A stretch of DNA of 64,000 bases, taken from an uncultured Prevotellaceae bacterium (GTDB lineage Bacteria > Bacteroidota > Bacteroidia > Bacteroidales > Bacteroidaceae). The translations under genes and the position numbers were made by a program. A model generated the notes under the pieces. That model worked only from the letters and a program-made list of their open reading frames with translations. It was not told where the DNA came from and searched no databases. Of the stretch, positions 16,369-26,585 are shown piece after piece; the first letter of the stretch is position 1, and each line of letters begins with the position of its first letter. The stretch covers positions 1 through 64,000 of the forward strand of contig CACWOS010000004.1 in the NCBI GenBank assembly GCA_902762565.1, given 5' to 3'.

Positions 16369-17484
16369 GAAGAAATTCAGATTTGGATAGAACAACTGGT
16401 AGAAGCATGTGGCGTGACGGGTGATACCATTAACTGGGTTACCCACACTATTCTGGTAGTAATAGCCTTTGCCTTAGCTTTTCTATCGGGTTGGCTATGC
16501 CGTAAATTGTTGATACCTGTAGTACTAAAACTGACGAAGAAAACGGAAGCACGCTGGGACGACATCATGTTCAACGAACGCGTGCTGAAGTCAGCCTGTA
16601 GCATTGTACCTGCTATCGTTATCTGGCAGTTGTTGCCCTGGACTTTCTTTGATTTTCCTACCGTCCGTGAAGTGTTGACACGCTTGACTGGCATCTATAT
16701 CACGCTGATGTCGGCTCGCACCATTATCGTCTTCACCGATTCAATGAAGCAGTTGGAGCCTGGTACGCAACGGTCGGCTCGACGACAATACCTGCATTCA
16801 TTATGTGGTGTACTGAAAATTATCATCATCTTTATTGCCATCATCGTGGTAGTGGCCATCATCATTGACAAGAATCCTGCTACACTTTTTGCCGGACTGG
16901 GTGCAGCCTCAGCTATCCTGATGTTAGCTTTTCAAGATACCATCAAGGGCTTGGTTGCTGGTATCCGTCTTACTTCTAATGATATGCTGCATGTAGGCGA
17001 TTGGATTACCGTGCCCTCGGCTGGTGCCAACGGTCGTGTAGAGGATATCACGCTGACAACGGTTAAAGTACGCAACTTTGATAATACCATCATTACCGTC
17101 AGTCCCCAGACACTGGTCGACGGCTCGTTCCAAAACTGGGTAGGCATGGAACAGAACGAGGGTCGCAAACAGTCGCGCCGCATCTTCTTCGACTTCCGCT
17201 CCATCCATCTTGACGGTGACGGCGTAGCCAATATCACTAAGTTCCGTAAACATTTAGAACAGTGGCTGCGCAACAATCCCAAAGTAATGGGTGAGAAAAA
17301 TCCATTGGTTCGGCAGGCTGAGGCCTCGCAGGGTGGCTGTTGTCTGGAACTGACCTTCTGGCTACATGCCCAAGCATGGAACGACTTTGAACACGATACC
17401 GCAGACATCATGGAGTACGTTTTTGCTGCTAGCAACGAGTATGACCTGCGCATCTATCAACAATTCCCCAATCAGAAAGATTAA
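16366..17484 (+). CDS. MscS-family mechanosensitive channel
   Basis: A 372-aa membrane protein. Helices lie near residues 22-45, 65-90, 95-115 and 140-165, and the pore helix TM3 is the Gly/Ala-rich LFAGLGAASAILMLAFQDTIKGLVAGI (about 168-195). It is followed by the beta domain (VGDWITVPSAGANGRVEDITLTT). The longer N-terminus and NFDNTIITVSPQTLVDGSF are typical of the YbdG/MscM branch. It should open on membrane tension to release solutes during osmotic downshift. It is 20 nt from the endonuclease gene. Confidence 0.93.
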   Translation: MEEIQIWIEQLVEACGVTGDTINWVTHTILVVIAFALAFLSGWLCRKLLIPVVLKLTKKTEARWDDIMFNERVLKSACSIVPAIVIWQLLPWTFFDFPTVREVLTRLTGIYITLMSARTIIVFTDSMKQLEPGTQRSARRQYLHSLCGVLKIIIIFIAIIVVVAIIIDKNPATLFAGLGAASAILMLAFQDTIKGLVAGIRLTSNDMLHVGDWITVPSAGANGRVEDITLTTVKVRNFDNTIITVSPQTLVDGSFQNWVGMEQNEGRKQSRRIFFDFRSIHLDGDGVANITKFRKHLEQWLRNNPKVMGEKNPLVRQAEASQGGCCLELTFWLHAQAWNDFEHDTADIMEYVFAASNEYDLRIYQQFPNQKD

Positions 17485-17508
17485 AACTTTAAACTTAAAT
17501 ATTATGAA
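17481..17508. repeat. Degenerate heptamer tract before endonuclease gene
   Basis: TTAAAAC, TTTAAAC, TTAAATA, TTATGAA in register; the last contains the endonuclease ATG. Confidence 0.5.
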
Positions 17509-18550
17509 CAGAAAACTATTCTTTACAGCATGGCTGCTCACACTGGCAGCAACAAGTTGGGCACAAGGTCCCAACAATTCTGGTGAATACTACAAGGCTG
17601 CCGATGGCAAGAAGGGAGCAGAGTTGAAGACTGCTTTGTGCGGCGTGATTTACGATCGTAACGAAGGTGGTTCACTTGACAATGCCTACAAGGCACTTTG
17701 GACTCATTTTCGAACTACAGATGTACTCTCAAATGGAAAGGTGTGGGACATGTATTCGAATTTGCGAGAAATGGAATTCGGCATTGATCAGGCAGGCAAT
17801 TACAAGAAAGAAGGCGATGTTTATAACCGCGAACATTCAATGCCCAATAGTTGGTTTGGAGGCAAGGTGATGCCCATGTACACCGATCTGTACCACATGT
17901 ATCCTACAGATGGCTATGTAAACAGCAAACGTAGCAACCATCCCTTTGGCGAGACCAATGGCGAGAGTTATAAGTCTGCCAACAATTTCAGTAAATTGGG
18001 CAAATGTACTTTTGAGGGCTACGACGGTACCGTCTTTGAACCCAACGACGAATACAAAGGCGACTTTGCACGAACTTATTTTTATATGGTCACTTGTTAC
18101 GAAGAGAAAATTGTGGATTGGTATACGAATTATGGTGTAAACGGTTCTGGCGAGACTCAAAAGGCTGTTCTGGCCACCTTTGACGGCAACAAGTATCCCG
18201 GCTTGAGCGAATGGCAGTTGAAGATGCTGATGAAATGGGCTAAAAACGATCCTGTCAGTGAGAAAGAGATTAATCGTAATAATGCCGTATATGACATTCA
18301 GAATAATCGTAACCCCTTTATTGACTATCCTGGACTAGAGGAGTATATTTGGGGCGACAAGGTGGATGAAGCATTCAGCTACGACAACTACTCCACCGAT
18401 ATTCAGGACATTATGGCCGAGGGTCTGAAAGACGGCAACCAGGGTACCAAGATCTATAGTGCTGATGGTCTACTACGTCGGACATACCAACGTGGCATAA
18501 ATATCATGAAACAAAAGAACGGCCGTACTCGTAAAGTCATGAAGAAGTGA
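17504..18550 (+). CDS. Secreted endonuclease I family nuclease
   Basis: A 348-aa exported nuclease of the EndA/Endonuclease I family. After the signal peptide (ends SWAQ) the ElsD-like core shows DVYNREHSMPNSWFG (catalytic His within REHSxPxSWF) and DLYHMYPTDGYVNSKRSNHPFGE, the characteristic EndoI motifs. The last 30 residues (IYSADGLLRRTYQRGINIM...) resemble the short Bacteroidales C-terminal tail of the form IYxxxGxxV...GIYIxxGKKVxxK that terminates many exported proteins. I start at MNRKLFFTAWLL; an upstream extension would run through the channel gene. The stop overlaps the heparinase gene as GTGA. Confidence 0.9.
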   Translation: MNRKLFFTAWLLTLAATSWAQGPNNSGEYYKAADGKKGAELKTALCGVIYDRNEGGSLDNAYKALWTHFRTTDVLSNGKVWDMYSNLREMEFGIDQAGNYKKEGDVYNREHSMPNSWFGGKVMPMYTDLYHMYPTDGYVNSKRSNHPFGETNGESYKSANNFSKLGKCTFEGYDGTVFEPNDEYKGDFARTYFYMVTCYEEKIVDWYTNYGVNGSGETQKAVLATFDGNKYPGLSEWQLKMLMKWAKNDPVSEKEINRNNAVYDIQNNRNPFIDYPGLEEYIWGDKVDEAFSYDNYSTDIQDIMAEGLKDGNQGTKIYSADGLLRRTYQRGINIMKQKNGRTRKVMKK

Positions 18551-20340
18551 GAAGCTGGCTATCGTTATTAGGACTAATTATAACGCTATCGATGGCATCT
18601 GTTAAGCTGCATGCCACCGATTTGTTCCCTAAATGGGGTAACACGTTTTGGCGCGACTCTGTTCCTGAGTCAATGCGCCAAAGCTATATCGCTTTTGGTG
18701 AACAATATTTAGGGCAGCAGTGGTACAGTTTGCCAGCCTCTGTCTTTGCTGAATTCAAAAAGACAGGCAACCGCACACACTACGAAAGTATCTTGTTCGA
18801 GAAACGTCGCCAGTTGGCTGCCCTTGTGATGGCCGAAATCATTGAAGGCAAGCACCGTTTTACCAACGACATCATCAACGGACTACAGAGTACTCTCGAG
18901 GAAACTTGGTGGGGATTACCTGCCCACTATAAGACAGAGATGCCACGTCCTGATGACCAGACTGTAGACCTCTTTAATGCCGAGACGGCAGCCCTTGTGG
19001 CCTATACACGCTATGTGATGGGCGATGAGCTCAATAAGTTTTCGCCTTTGCTTGTTCAACGCATTGATAGCGAGATTAGCCGACGTATATTGCAAGAAGC
19101 CGTGATGACCAAATACTGGTGGAAAACGGCTGGCATGAATTGGAACCCTTGGATATGCTCGAACTGGTTGGCCTGCGTCTTGTTTTGTGAACATAATGAA
19201 ACACGTCGCCAACAGGCTATTGACCAAATCAACAAGGCCGCAGATGCCTTTATGGTTGCCTATCCAGAGGATGGCGGTTGCGACGAGGGGCCCCATTATT
19301 GGGACCGCGCTGCCGCCTCCTTGTTTGAGGTTTATTATCTCTCATCACTTTTCACCTCTCCCAAACTATTGGCTATGGAGTCCTATATATATAAGATGTA
19401 TATAGTTAACAACTATGCCGTCAACTTTGCTGATGCACATGGAAATCGTGCTATGCTCAACATCAACATTGGCTATCCCTTCGGACTGATGACAGGCGAT
19501 AAGACCATGTGCCAATATGCTGCTTGGGTGGGACTACAGGAGGACGTGCTACATCAGGCTGCCCAACTTTATAATAAGAGTGGTAACTGGCCCTCGCTGG
19601 GTCGAGAACTCATTTTCCTCAAACATATTCAGGACTTTTTACGTGAAACGCCTCGTGAACCACATCTTCAGGAGGTCTGGCTGCCCGACCTGCAGATTAT
19701 GACTGCACGTGAGCCGTTTGTCGCCATGAAGGGTGGCCATAATGGCGAAAGTCATAACCATAACGATGTGGGGTCCTTCATCGTCTATCCCAATGGTGAG
19801 CCACTCTTTATCGATCCTGGAGTGGGTGAGTATACCTCAAAAACCTTCTCCCGTCAGCGCTACGACATTTGGACTATGCAGAGCGACTATCACAACTTGC
19901 CTCGCATCAATGGCTACAGCCAGCGTGACGGCAAGCAGTATAAGGCGCAAGTCATTAGTCACAAAACTGGCCAACTGACACTCGACATTAGCAGTGCCTA
20001 CCCTACCGAAGCACAAATACACCATTGGCATCGTACCATCAAAGTACAAAAAGGAAAGCAAGTGGAAGTAACGGAAGACTTTGCCCTACAGAGCTATCTG
20101 GCCCCCACCCAACTGATGCTCATCACTCCTGTTGAGCCTCAACTCACAAAGGCAGGCATCATCACGCTGGGCGATCATGTCCTAATCTACGATGCCAAAC
20201 AACTAACACCTGAGATTGAAGACCTCACGTCACAACTCGACTCTATTCTAAAACAGATGTGGGGCCAACACCTATACCGCATAAAAATGACGCTCTCCTC
20301 CAACAAAGTGAAGCAGCGCGTCAAATATATTATTCGCTAA
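18547..20340 (+). CDS. Heparinase II/III family polysaccharide lyase-like protein
   Basis: A 597-aa exported protein starting at a GTG within GTGA, translationally coupled to the nuclease gene. After the signal peptide (ends near KLHA) residues 60-330 form the alpha/alpha toroid (with AGMNWNPWICSNWLA and DGGCDEGPHYWDRAAAS) and the C-terminal part is the heparinase II/III beta domain, with GGHNGESHNHNDVGSFIVY near residues 396-414 carrying the expected His and Asn. Members cleave uronic-acid polymers by beta-elimination. Without SusC/D genes nearby the substrate cannot be named. Confidence 0.9.
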   Translation: MRSWLSLLGLIITLSMASVKLHATDLFPKWGNTFWRDSVPESMRQSYIAFGEQYLGQQWYSLPASVFAEFKKTGNRTHYESILFEKRRQLAALVMAEIIEGKHRFTNDIINGLQSTLEETWWGLPAHYKTEMPRPDDQTVDLFNAETAALVAYTRYVMGDELNKFSPLLVQRIDSEISRRILQEAVMTKYWWKTAGMNWNPWICSNWLACVLFCEHNETRRQQAIDQINKAADAFMVAYPEDGGCDEGPHYWDRAAASLFEVYYLSSLFTSPKLLAMESYIYKMYIVNNYAVNFADAHGNRAMLNINIGYPFGLMTGDKTMCQYAAWVGLQEDVLHQAAQLYNKSGNWPSLGRELIFLKHIQDFLRETPREPHLQEVWLPDLQIMTAREPFVAMKGGHNGESHNHNDVGSFIVYPNGEPLFIDPGVGEYTSKTFSRQRYDIWTMQSDYHNLPRINGYSQRDGKQYKAQVISHKTGQLTLDISSAYPTEAQIHHWHRTIKVQKGKQVEVTEDFALQSYLAPTQLMLITPVEPQLTKAGIITLGDHVLIYDAKQLTPEIEDLTSQLDSILKQMWGQHLYRIKMTLSSNKVKQRVKYIIR

Positions 20341-20348
20341 GTTTGGAG

Positions 20349-21809
20349 TTATCCCACGGTACCCTCTAATGATACGCTAAGAAGCTTTTGAGCCTCAACG
20401 GCAAACTCCATAGGCAACTTCTGTAGCACCTCCTTGGCGTAGCCGTTTACGATAAGTCCTACGGCTTGCTCTGTGGGGATACCACGCTGATTGCAATAGA
20501 ACAGCTGATCTTCAGAGATCTTTGAGGTGGTAGCCTCGTGCTCAAACACTGCAGTATCGTTATGTACATCCATATAGGGGAAGGTGTGTGCACCACAGTC
20601 AGAACCCAGAAGCAGCGAATCACAACTGGAGTAGTTACGGGCATTGTCGGCTGTTGATGCTGCACGCACCAATCCACGATACGAGTTCTGCGAGTGACCA
20701 GCAGAGATACCCTTCGAGATAATAGTACTCTTGGTGTTCTTACCAATATGAATCATCTTCGTACCTGTATCGGCCTCCTGATAATTGTTGGTGACAGCGA
20801 CGGAATAGAATTCAGCAACACTATTATCACCACGCAGAATGCAGGAGGGGTATTTCCATGTGATGGCCGAACCCGTCTCAACCTGAGTCCACGATAACTT
20901 ACTATCTACACCACGCAGATCGCCACGCTTGGTTACCAGATTCAACACACCGCCCTTACCGTTCTCATCGCCAGGATACCAGTTCTGAACCGTTGAGTAC
21001 TTCACTTCCGCACGATCCATCACGATAATCTCTACGATGGCTGCATGTAGCTGGTTCTCATCACGCATGGGCGCTGTACATCCCTCCAAATAAGATACGT
21101 AGGCATCGTCGTCTGCAATGATTAGGGTACGCTCAAACTGACCCGTATTTCTTGCGTTGATACGAAAATACGAGCTCAGTTCCATTGGACAGCGAACACC
21201 CTTGGGGATGTAGACAAACGAACCATCGCTGAAGACGGCGCTGTTCAAGGCTGCAAAGAAGTTGTCACGATAAGGCACTACAGAACCCAGATACTGGCGA
21301 ACCAAATCGCCATGCTCCTTGATGGCCTCACCAATGGAACAGAAGATGACCCCCTTCTCACGCAGCTTCTCCTTGAAGGTGGTCTTTACGCTCACCGAGT
21401 CCATGATGGCATCGACGGCGGTATTGCCGCTCAGTGCCAAGCGCTCCTCTAGAGGAATACCTAGCTTGTCGAAGGTTTTCTCCAATTCAGGGTCGATCCC
21501 CTCAGGAGAACCTGAGGGAACTGTGGATTTCTTCGCGGTGGGGTCGGCATAATAGCTGATTGCCTGATAGTCAACGGGTGGCACGTGAACGTGTCCCCAC
21601 TTCGGCTCCGTCTGCTCCTGCCAGTAGCGGAACGCTTTCAAGCGGAACTCGAGCATCCACTCGGGCTCCCCTTTCTTAGCAGAGATGAGCCGAACGATAT
21701 CCTCGTTCAGCCCTTTCTCGATGATTTCAGTATGTACGTCGGTGGTAAAGCCAAATTCATACTTTTGCTCAGCCACCTGACGCACAAATTCATTCTTTTC
21801 ACTTTTCAC
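20349..21809 (-). CDS. sufB: Fe-S cluster assembly scaffold SufB
   Basis: SufB is the scaffold subunit of the SufBC2D Fe-S assembly complex. The 486-aa protein has the conserved core [38 protein letters not shown] and [20 protein letters not shown]. It starts at GTG: no ATG is available, and an in-frame TGA lies two codons upstream. That GTG and the first codons lie inside a 7-bp repeat tract. Around residues 98-104 a perfect palindrome (21499-21518) encodes VPSGSPEG within an otherwise variable linker. sufC and sufD, normally the next genes, are not here; a convergent gene ends 9 nt after sufB. It follows infB by 31 nt and is probably co-transcribed. Confidence 0.95.
   Translation of the reverse strand: MKSEKNEFVRQVAEQKYEFGFTTDVHTEIIEKGLNEDIVRLISAKKGEPEWMLEFRLKAFRYWQEQTEPKWGHVHVPPVDYQAISYYADPTAKKSTVPSGSPEGIDPELEKTFDKLGIPLEERLALSGNTAVDAIMDSVSVKTTFKEKLREKGVIFCSIGEAIKEHGDLVRQYLGSVVPYRDNFFAALNSAVFSDGSFVYIPKGVRCPMELSSYFRINARNTGQFERTLIIADDDAYVSYLEGCTAPMRDENQLHAAIVEIIVMDRAEVKYSTVQNWYPGDENGKGGVLNLVTKRGDLRGVDSKLSWTQVETGSAITWKYPSCILRGDNSVAEFYSVAVTNNYQEADTGTKMIHIGKNTKSTIISKGISAGHSQNSYRGLVRAASTADNARNYSSCDSLLLGSDCGAHTFPYMDVHNDTAVFEHEATTSKISEDQLFYCNQRGIPTEQAVGLIVNGYAKEVLQKLPMEFAVEAQKLLSVSLEGTVG
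21499..21518. repeat. In-frame palindrome in sufB (8-bp stem, AGAA loop)
   Basis: CCCTCAGG-AGAA-CCTGAGGG is a perfect inverted repeat inside sufB. On the coding strand it is preceded by GTT and translates as VPSGSPEG. The same architecture occurs in rdgB at 58505-58524. Confidence 0.85.
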
Positions 21810-21825
21810 TATTCACTATTCACTT
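21798..21825. repeat. Heptamer tract holding the sufB start codon
   Basis: TTCACTT, TTCACTA, TTCACTA, TTCACTT on the plus strand; the minus strand is GTGAAAA/GTGAATA. One of the four GTGs is the sufB start. Confidence 0.9.
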
Positions 21826-21840
21826 TTCGTTAGCGAAGCG

Positions 21841-24660
21841 CTAAAGTTTCTGTTCTACCTCGATCTCAGTGAAGGTCTCGATAATATCACCTACCTGGAT
21901 ATCGTTGAAGTTAACCAGTGAGATACCACACTCCAGACCAGTTGCCACTTCCTTGGCATCATCCTTATAACGCTTCAGGGCGTCGATAGGAGCGGTGTGG
22001 ATTACGATACCATCACGGATGACGCGAGCCTTGTCCTTGTTGTGTACCTTACCGTCAGTCACCAGACCACCAGCCACAGTACCAACCTTAGATATCTTGA
22101 ATACCTGCTTCACCTCGATCTCACCAGAGATGACTTCCTTCTTCACCTTGTCAAGCATACCCTGCATGGTCTGCTTCACATCGTCGATGGCATCGTAGAT
22201 GATAGAATAGGTATTGATCTCAACACCCTCGCGATCGGCAGCTCTGCGAGCATCGGCAGAAGGACGAACCTGGAAGCCGATGATGATAGCCTCTGATGCA
22301 GAAGCCAGCATGACATCGTTCTCAGAAATCTGACCTACAGCCTTAGAGATGACGTTAACCTGAACCTTCTCAGTAGACAGCTTGATGAATGAGTCAGACA
22401 GTGCCTCGATAGAACCGTCTGTATCACCCTTCACGATGATGTTCAACTCGTGGAACTCACCCAGAGCGATACGGTGTGACAACTCGTCGAGACCAAGCTT
22501 GGTAGTGGTACGCAAGCTTTGTTCACGCTGCAGCTGAATACGCTTATTGGCGATTTCGCGAGCTTCCTGCTCTGACTCCATCACGTGGAACGAGTCACCA
22601 GCAGTAGGAGCACCATTCAATCCCAGAATGATAGCAGGCTCAGCGGGTCCGGCTTTCTCAATGCGCTGGTTACGCTCATTGAACATGGCCTTCACCTTAC
22701 CCCAGGCAGTACCTGCGATGACGACGTCGCCAACTTTCAGGGTACCATTTGATACTAGCACAGTTGAGACATAGCCACGACCTTTGTCGAGTGAGCTCTC
22801 GATGATAGAACCTGTAGCCTTACGATTAGGATTAGCCTTCAGGTCAAGCATCTCAGCCTCCAACAGCACCTTCTCCAACAGTTCATAGACGCCAACACCT
22901 TTCTTTGCTGAGATTTCCTGACACTGGTACTTACCACCCCAATCTTCGACGAGGAGGTTCATGTTTGCCAAGTCCTCACGAATCTTATCAGGGTTTGCAC
23001 CTGGCTTATCAATCTTGTTGATAGCGAATACCATCGGCACGTTAGCAGCCTGAGCATGAGCGATAGCCTCCTTGGTGGTAGGCATCACGCTATCGTCAGC
23101 TGCTACGATGATGATAGCAATATCCGTCACCTGAGCACCACGGGCACGCATAGCTGTGAAGGCTTCGTGACCTGGCGTATCCAGGAAAGTAATACTATGA
23201 CCATCCTTCAGCTTCACATTGTAAGCACCGATGTGCTGGGTGATACCACCAGCCTCACCAGCAATCACATTGGTATTGCGGATATAGTCGAGCAGTGATG
23301 TCTTACCGTGGTCGACGTGTCCCATCACTGTTACGATAGGAGCGCGACTGATCAGATCGTTCTCATCGTCCTCCTCCTCTGTAATGGCGTTCTGAACCTC
23401 AGCAGAAACATATTCGGTAGTAAAGCCAAACTCGTCAGCCACGATGTTGATGGTCTCAGCATCCAGACGCTGGTTGATAGACACCATGATACCAATAGAC
23501 ATGCAGGTACCGATAACCTGGTTAACTCCTACATTCATCATGGTAGCCAACTCTGAAACGGTCACGAACTCAGTCAGCTTCAGCACCTTGCTCTCTGCTG
23601 CCTCTGCTGCCATCTCCTCGTTCATGCGCTCAGCCACAGCATCACGCTTCTCCTTACGATACTTGGCACCCTTTTTGTTCAGGTTGGTCTTCGACGTCAG
23701 ACGAGCCAAAGTTTCCTTAACCTGACGTGCTACTGCCTCATCGTCAACCTCCAAAGGCTTCACAGGACGGTTCTTCTTATTCTTCTTACCACCCTGCTGA
23801 TTCTGCTGCTGGTTGTTGTTCTTACCGTTGTTATTCTTGTTGTTTTTACTCTGCTGGCTAACCTGTTTAGCAGCAGCCTCGATATCCACCTTTCCTTGAC
23901 GGATACGCTCACGCTTCTTGCGCTCACCAGCAGCCTTCTCCTCACGCTCCTTGCGACGCTCTTCCTTAGTCTTCTTTTTAGGACGCGTGCTTTGGTTGAG
24001 GGTAGAAAGGTCTATCTTACCCAACACATTCAACTGAGGGGCATTCTGAGCTATCTTAGCATCACCTGGCGTTTTGGCCAACTCAGGACCTTCTTCTACG
24101 TCTTCCTCTTCTGATTCACTATCGTTGTCTTCAACGGTTTCCTGCTCGGGCTCCTCAACAACAGTTTCTGATTCAGCCTCCTGCTGAGGTTCTTCACCAA
24201 CAGGAGTTTCTACAGTCTCATCCTGAGGAACTTCAACCTCCTCTACCTGTGGTTCGGCAGCGGCCACGGGTTCTGAATCTTTAGCCTGAAGGTCGGACGC
24301 ACGATCCGATGCAGCCTTGGGTTTACCAATGCTGTCTAAGTCAATCTTACCAAGAGGCTTGAATTGCGGACGCTGCTCCAACAACTCGTCGGACTTGGTA
24401 ACTGCCTTCTCTGGAGTGGCAGACTTCTCGACCTTCTTCTCTTTAGGCTTCTTAGGGAACAACTGCTCTGCCTGAGTTTTTACAGCCTTGTCTGTGCTGA
24501 ACTCATTGACCAGTGCTTCATATTGATCGTCGCTAATCTTGGTGTTGGGCGTTGCATCGTCCTTCACCTCTCCCAGCTCGCTCTTCTTTTTTAGGAAATC
24601 AACTGCCGTTTGAAGTCCTATATTCAGTTCTGATAATACTTTATTTAATCGTACACCCAT
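21841..24660 (-). CDS. infB: Translation initiation factor IF-2
   Basis: IF-2 delivers fMet-tRNA to the 30S subunit and promotes subunit joining with GTP. The 939-aa protein has an N-terminal domain ([26 protein letters not shown]), a long acidic region (about 130-200), a Lys/Arg then Asn/Gln-rich segment (about 230-300), and the GTPase core with G1 [11 protein letters not shown]3 DTPGHEAF and G4 NKID, then domains II-IV. The ATG lies in the last unit of a heptamer tract that makes up the whole nusA-infB spacer. Confidence 0.97.
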   Translation of the reverse strand: MGVRLNKVLSELNIGLQTAVDFLKKKSELGEVKDDATPNTKISDDQYEALVNEFSTDKAVKTQAEQLFPKKPKEKKVEKSATPEKAVTKSDELLEQRPQFKPLGKIDLDSIGKPKAASDRASDLQAKDSEPVAAAEPQVEEVEVPQDETVETPVGEEPQQEAESETVVEEPEQETVEDNDSESEEEDVEEGPELAKTPGDAKIAQNAPQLNVLGKIDLSTLNQSTRPKKKTKEERRKEREEKAAGERKKRERIRQGKVDIEAAAKQVSQQSKNNKNNNGKNNNQQQNQQGGKKNKKNRPVKPLEVDDEAVARQVKETLARLTSKTNLNKKGAKYRKEKRDAVAERMNEEMAAEAAESKVLKLTEFVTVSELATMMNVGVNQVIGTCMSIGIMVSINQRLDAETINIVADEFGFTTEYVSAEVQNAITEEEDDENDLISRAPIVTVMGHVDHGKTSLLDYIRNTNVIAGEAGGITQHIGAYNVKLKDGHSITFLDTPGHEAFTAMRARGAQVTDIAIIIVAADDSVMPTTKEAIAHAQAANVPMVFAINKIDKPGANPDKIREDLANMNLLVEDWGGKYQCQEISAKKGVGVYELLEKVLLEAEMLDLKANPNRKATGSIIESSLDKGRGYVSTVLVSNGTLKVGDVVIAGTAWGKVKAMFNERNQRIEKAGPAEPAIILGLNGAPTAGDSFHVMESEQEAREIANKRIQLQREQSLRTTTKLGLDELSHRIALGEFHELNIIVKGDTDGSIEALSDSFIKLSTEKVQVNVISKAVGQISENDVMLASASEAIIIGFQVRPSADARRAADREGVEINTYSIIYDAIDDVKQTMQGMLDKVKKEVISGEIEVKQVFKISKVGTVAGGLVTDGKVHNKDKARVIRDGIVIHTAPIDALKRYKDDAKEVATGLECGISLVNFNDIQVGDIIETFTEIEVEQKL

Positions 24661-24692
24661 TAATTCTTAACTCTTAATTTTTAATTCTTAAC
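24658..24692. repeat. Heptamer tract filling nusA-infB spacer
   Basis: Plus strand CATTAAT, TCTTAAC, TCTTAAT, TTTTAAT, TCTTAAC. It ends at the nusA stop codon and includes the infB start. Confidence 0.8.
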
Positions 24693-24693
24693 T

Positions 24694-25950
24694 TTACTCA
24701 AACTCAGCCTTGAGCACTTCCAATACGTGGTCGACAGTCTCTTCCTCGAGGTCGGCCTTCTCAATGAGCATATCACGTGGTGCATTGAGAACCTGCTTAG
24801 CTGTGTCAAGACCGATGGCCTTAATAGAGTCGATAATCCACTGGTCAATTTCATCAGAGAACTCGTCGAGATAGATATCCTCATCAGCGTCAGCCTCGCT
24901 AACGACACGGAATACATCAATTGTATACTCTGTCAGCATAGAAGCCAGCTTAATGTTCAGACCACCCTTACCAATGGCCAGACTTACTTCTTCAGGCTGC
25001 AGATATACTTCGGCCTTGTGTTCCTCAGGATTGAGCGTGATGCTGGTAACCTTAGCTGGTGACAAGGCACGTTGAATAAAGAGTGATGTGTTGTTAGAGT
25101 AGTTGATGACATCAATGTTCTCATTACACATCTCACGAACAATACCATGCACACGGCTACCCTTCACGCCAACGCAAGCGCCTACTGGATCGATACGATC
25201 ATCGTAACTCTCGACAGCAATCTTTGCACGCTCACCAGGCATACGGGCAATACGACGAATGGTAATCAGGCCATCCTGAATCTCAGGAACCTCTGCTTCA
25301 AGCATACGCTCCAGGAACTGGTTAGAGGTACGCGAGACGATAATGCGTGGATTGTTGTTCTCGTTTTGCACCTCCTTAACAACGGCACGGATGGTCTCAC
25401 CTTTACGATAGTTGTCAGCAGGAATCTGCTCGCTCTTTGGCAAGTGGAGCTCGTTACCCTCATCATCGATGAGCAGCACTTCGCGCTTCCACATCTGATA
25501 AACCTCAGCGCTGACAATCTGGCCAACCTTGTCCTTATACTTCTGGTAGAGTGAGTCGTGTTCCAACTCCAGAATCTTAGAAGCCAGTGTCTGACGCAGG
25601 TTCAGAATGGCACGACGACCAAACTTCTGGAAGTTTACCTCTTCTGACACTTCCTCGCCTATTTCATAGTCTGGTTCAATCTTCTGAGCCTCAGAGAGGG
25701 CTATCTCCTTGTTCTCGTCCTTGACCTCACCATCAGCCACCACAATACGATTACGGTGAATCTCGAAGTCACCCTTATCAGGGTTGACAATGACGTCAAA
25801 GTTCTCATCACTACCAAACATCTTGGCAATAACGTTGCGGAAACTTTCTTCGAGCACGCTTACCAGTGTGGTACGATCAATGTTCTTTGTCTCTTTAAAC
25901 TCCTGAAAGGTCTCAATCATTGACGGGCCTTTCTCATTCTTTGTTGCCAT
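24694..25950 (-). CDS. nusA: Transcription termination/antitermination factor NusA
   Basis: NusA binds RNA polymerase and modulates pausing, termination and antitermination. The 418-aa protein has the N-terminal polymerase-binding domain, an S1 domain (GQIVSAEVYQMWKREVLLID), and two KH domains (RIARMPGERAKIAVES, DPVGACVGVKGSRVHGIV; later EVSLAIGKGGLNIKLA). The C-terminus is short and without the two acidic repeats of proteobacterial NusA, as usual in Bacteroidetes. It stands between rimP and infB in the conserved order. Confidence 0.97.
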   Translation of the reverse strand: MATKNEKGPSMIETFQEFKETKNIDRTTLVSVLEESFRNVIAKMFGSDENFDVIVNPDKGDFEIHRNRIVVADGEVKDENKEIALSEAQKIEPDYEIGEEVSEEVNFQKFGRRAILNLRQTLASKILELEHDSLYQKYKDKVGQIVSAEVYQMWKREVLLIDDEGNELHLPKSEQIPADNYRKGETIRAVVKEVQNENNNPRIIVSRTSNQFLERMLEAEVPEIQDGLITIRRIARMPGERAKIAVESYDDRIDPVGACVGVKGSRVHGIVREMCNENIDVINYSNNTSLFIQRALSPAKVTSITLNPEEHKAEVYLQPEEVSLAIGKGGLNIKLASMLTEYTIDVFRVVSEADADEDIYLDEFSDEIDQWIIDSIKAIGLDTAKQVLNAPRDMLIEKADLEEETVDHVLEVLKAEFE

Positions 25951-25962
25951 AATATATTATTT

Positions 25963-25997
25963 TTTGAATTTTGATCTTTGAAATTTAAAGTTTATGA
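25963..25997. repeat. Degenerate heptamer tract in rimP-nusA spacer
   Basis: TTTGAAT, TTTGATC, TTTGAAA, TTTAAAG, TTTATGA in register, ending at the rimP stop. Confidence 0.6.
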
Positions 25998-26471
25998 TTA
26001 CTTGAAGTTCAGCAGATACTTGCAATACTTGATATCGCTGATGGCAAAAGTCTCGTCAACCTCCACCAAGACAGGGCGCTTCTTACCCTCTACCTGCTGT
26101 TTCTCTTTAACAGTAACGACAAACTTTGTGTCATCATCCATGACTTCTTTCAGCACACCCTGAAACTTCTTGCCATCATTAGCCAACACTTCCACATCTT
26201 TTCCTATGTGATTGCGATATTGCTGAATAACCTTAAATGGCTGGCCAATACCAGCAGAACCTACTTCCAACTCGTAATCCCCTAACTCTTCGCCTAGCTT
26301 TTCCTGCAGGAAACGGCTCAAGTCAGCACAATCCTCTATCCACACACCATCGGCATGATCAATTTCAATCACAATACGGTCATCAGCCGTCATCTCCAAA
26401 TCCACCAAATAGTAGTCGCTCTTTTCGAGCCACTCATTGACGGTAGTCTTAATGATGTTTTTATCTATCAT
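25998..26471 (-). CDS. rimP: Ribosome maturation factor RimP
   Basis: RimP assists 30S maturation. The 157-aa product shows the family centre DCADLSRFLQEKLG...YELEVGSAGIGQPFK; the usual EVSSPGxxRPL appears as EVGSAGIGQPF, the Bacteroidetes form. I start at MIDKNIIKTTVNEW; the frame extends 17 codons upstream but that part lies near the promoter region and adds no family sequence. First gene of the rimP-nusA-infB-sufB run. Confidence 0.93.
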   Translation of the reverse strand: MIDKNIIKTTVNEWLEKSDYYLVDLEMTADDRIVIEIDHADGVWIEDCADLSRFLQEKLGEELGDYELEVGSAGIGQPFKVIQQYRNHIGKDVEVLANDGKKFQGVLKEVMDDDTKFVVTVKEKQQVEGKKRPVLVEVDETFAISDIKYCKYLLNFK

Positions 26472-26525
26472 ATTTTTGTTAATTAAAACAAGATTCAACG
26501 CAATACTCTTACTAAAAATCAAAGA

Positions 26526-26552
26526 ATGAGAGGCTCTTGCGAGTCTCCCATT
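26526..26552 (-). terminator. Hairpin terminator after CobD-like gene
   Basis: A stem of about 7 bp around a TTGC loop (GAGGCTC with GAGTCTC, one G-T pair) is followed on the minus strand by a T-rich stretch. It separates the aminotransferase gene from rimP. Confidence 0.55.
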
Positions 26553-26566
26553 CCTCTGAACGGCTG

Positions 26567-26574
26567 CAAAGGTA
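26567..26574 (-). promoter_or_regulatory. -7 element for the rimP operon
   Basis: The minus strand reads TACCTTTG. It lies upstream of the hairpin at 26526-26552, about 95 nt before the rimP ATG, so the hairpin would be in the leader of the rimP mRNA and may also act there. Confidence 0.55.
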
Positions 26575-26585
26575 CGAAGTTTTTT

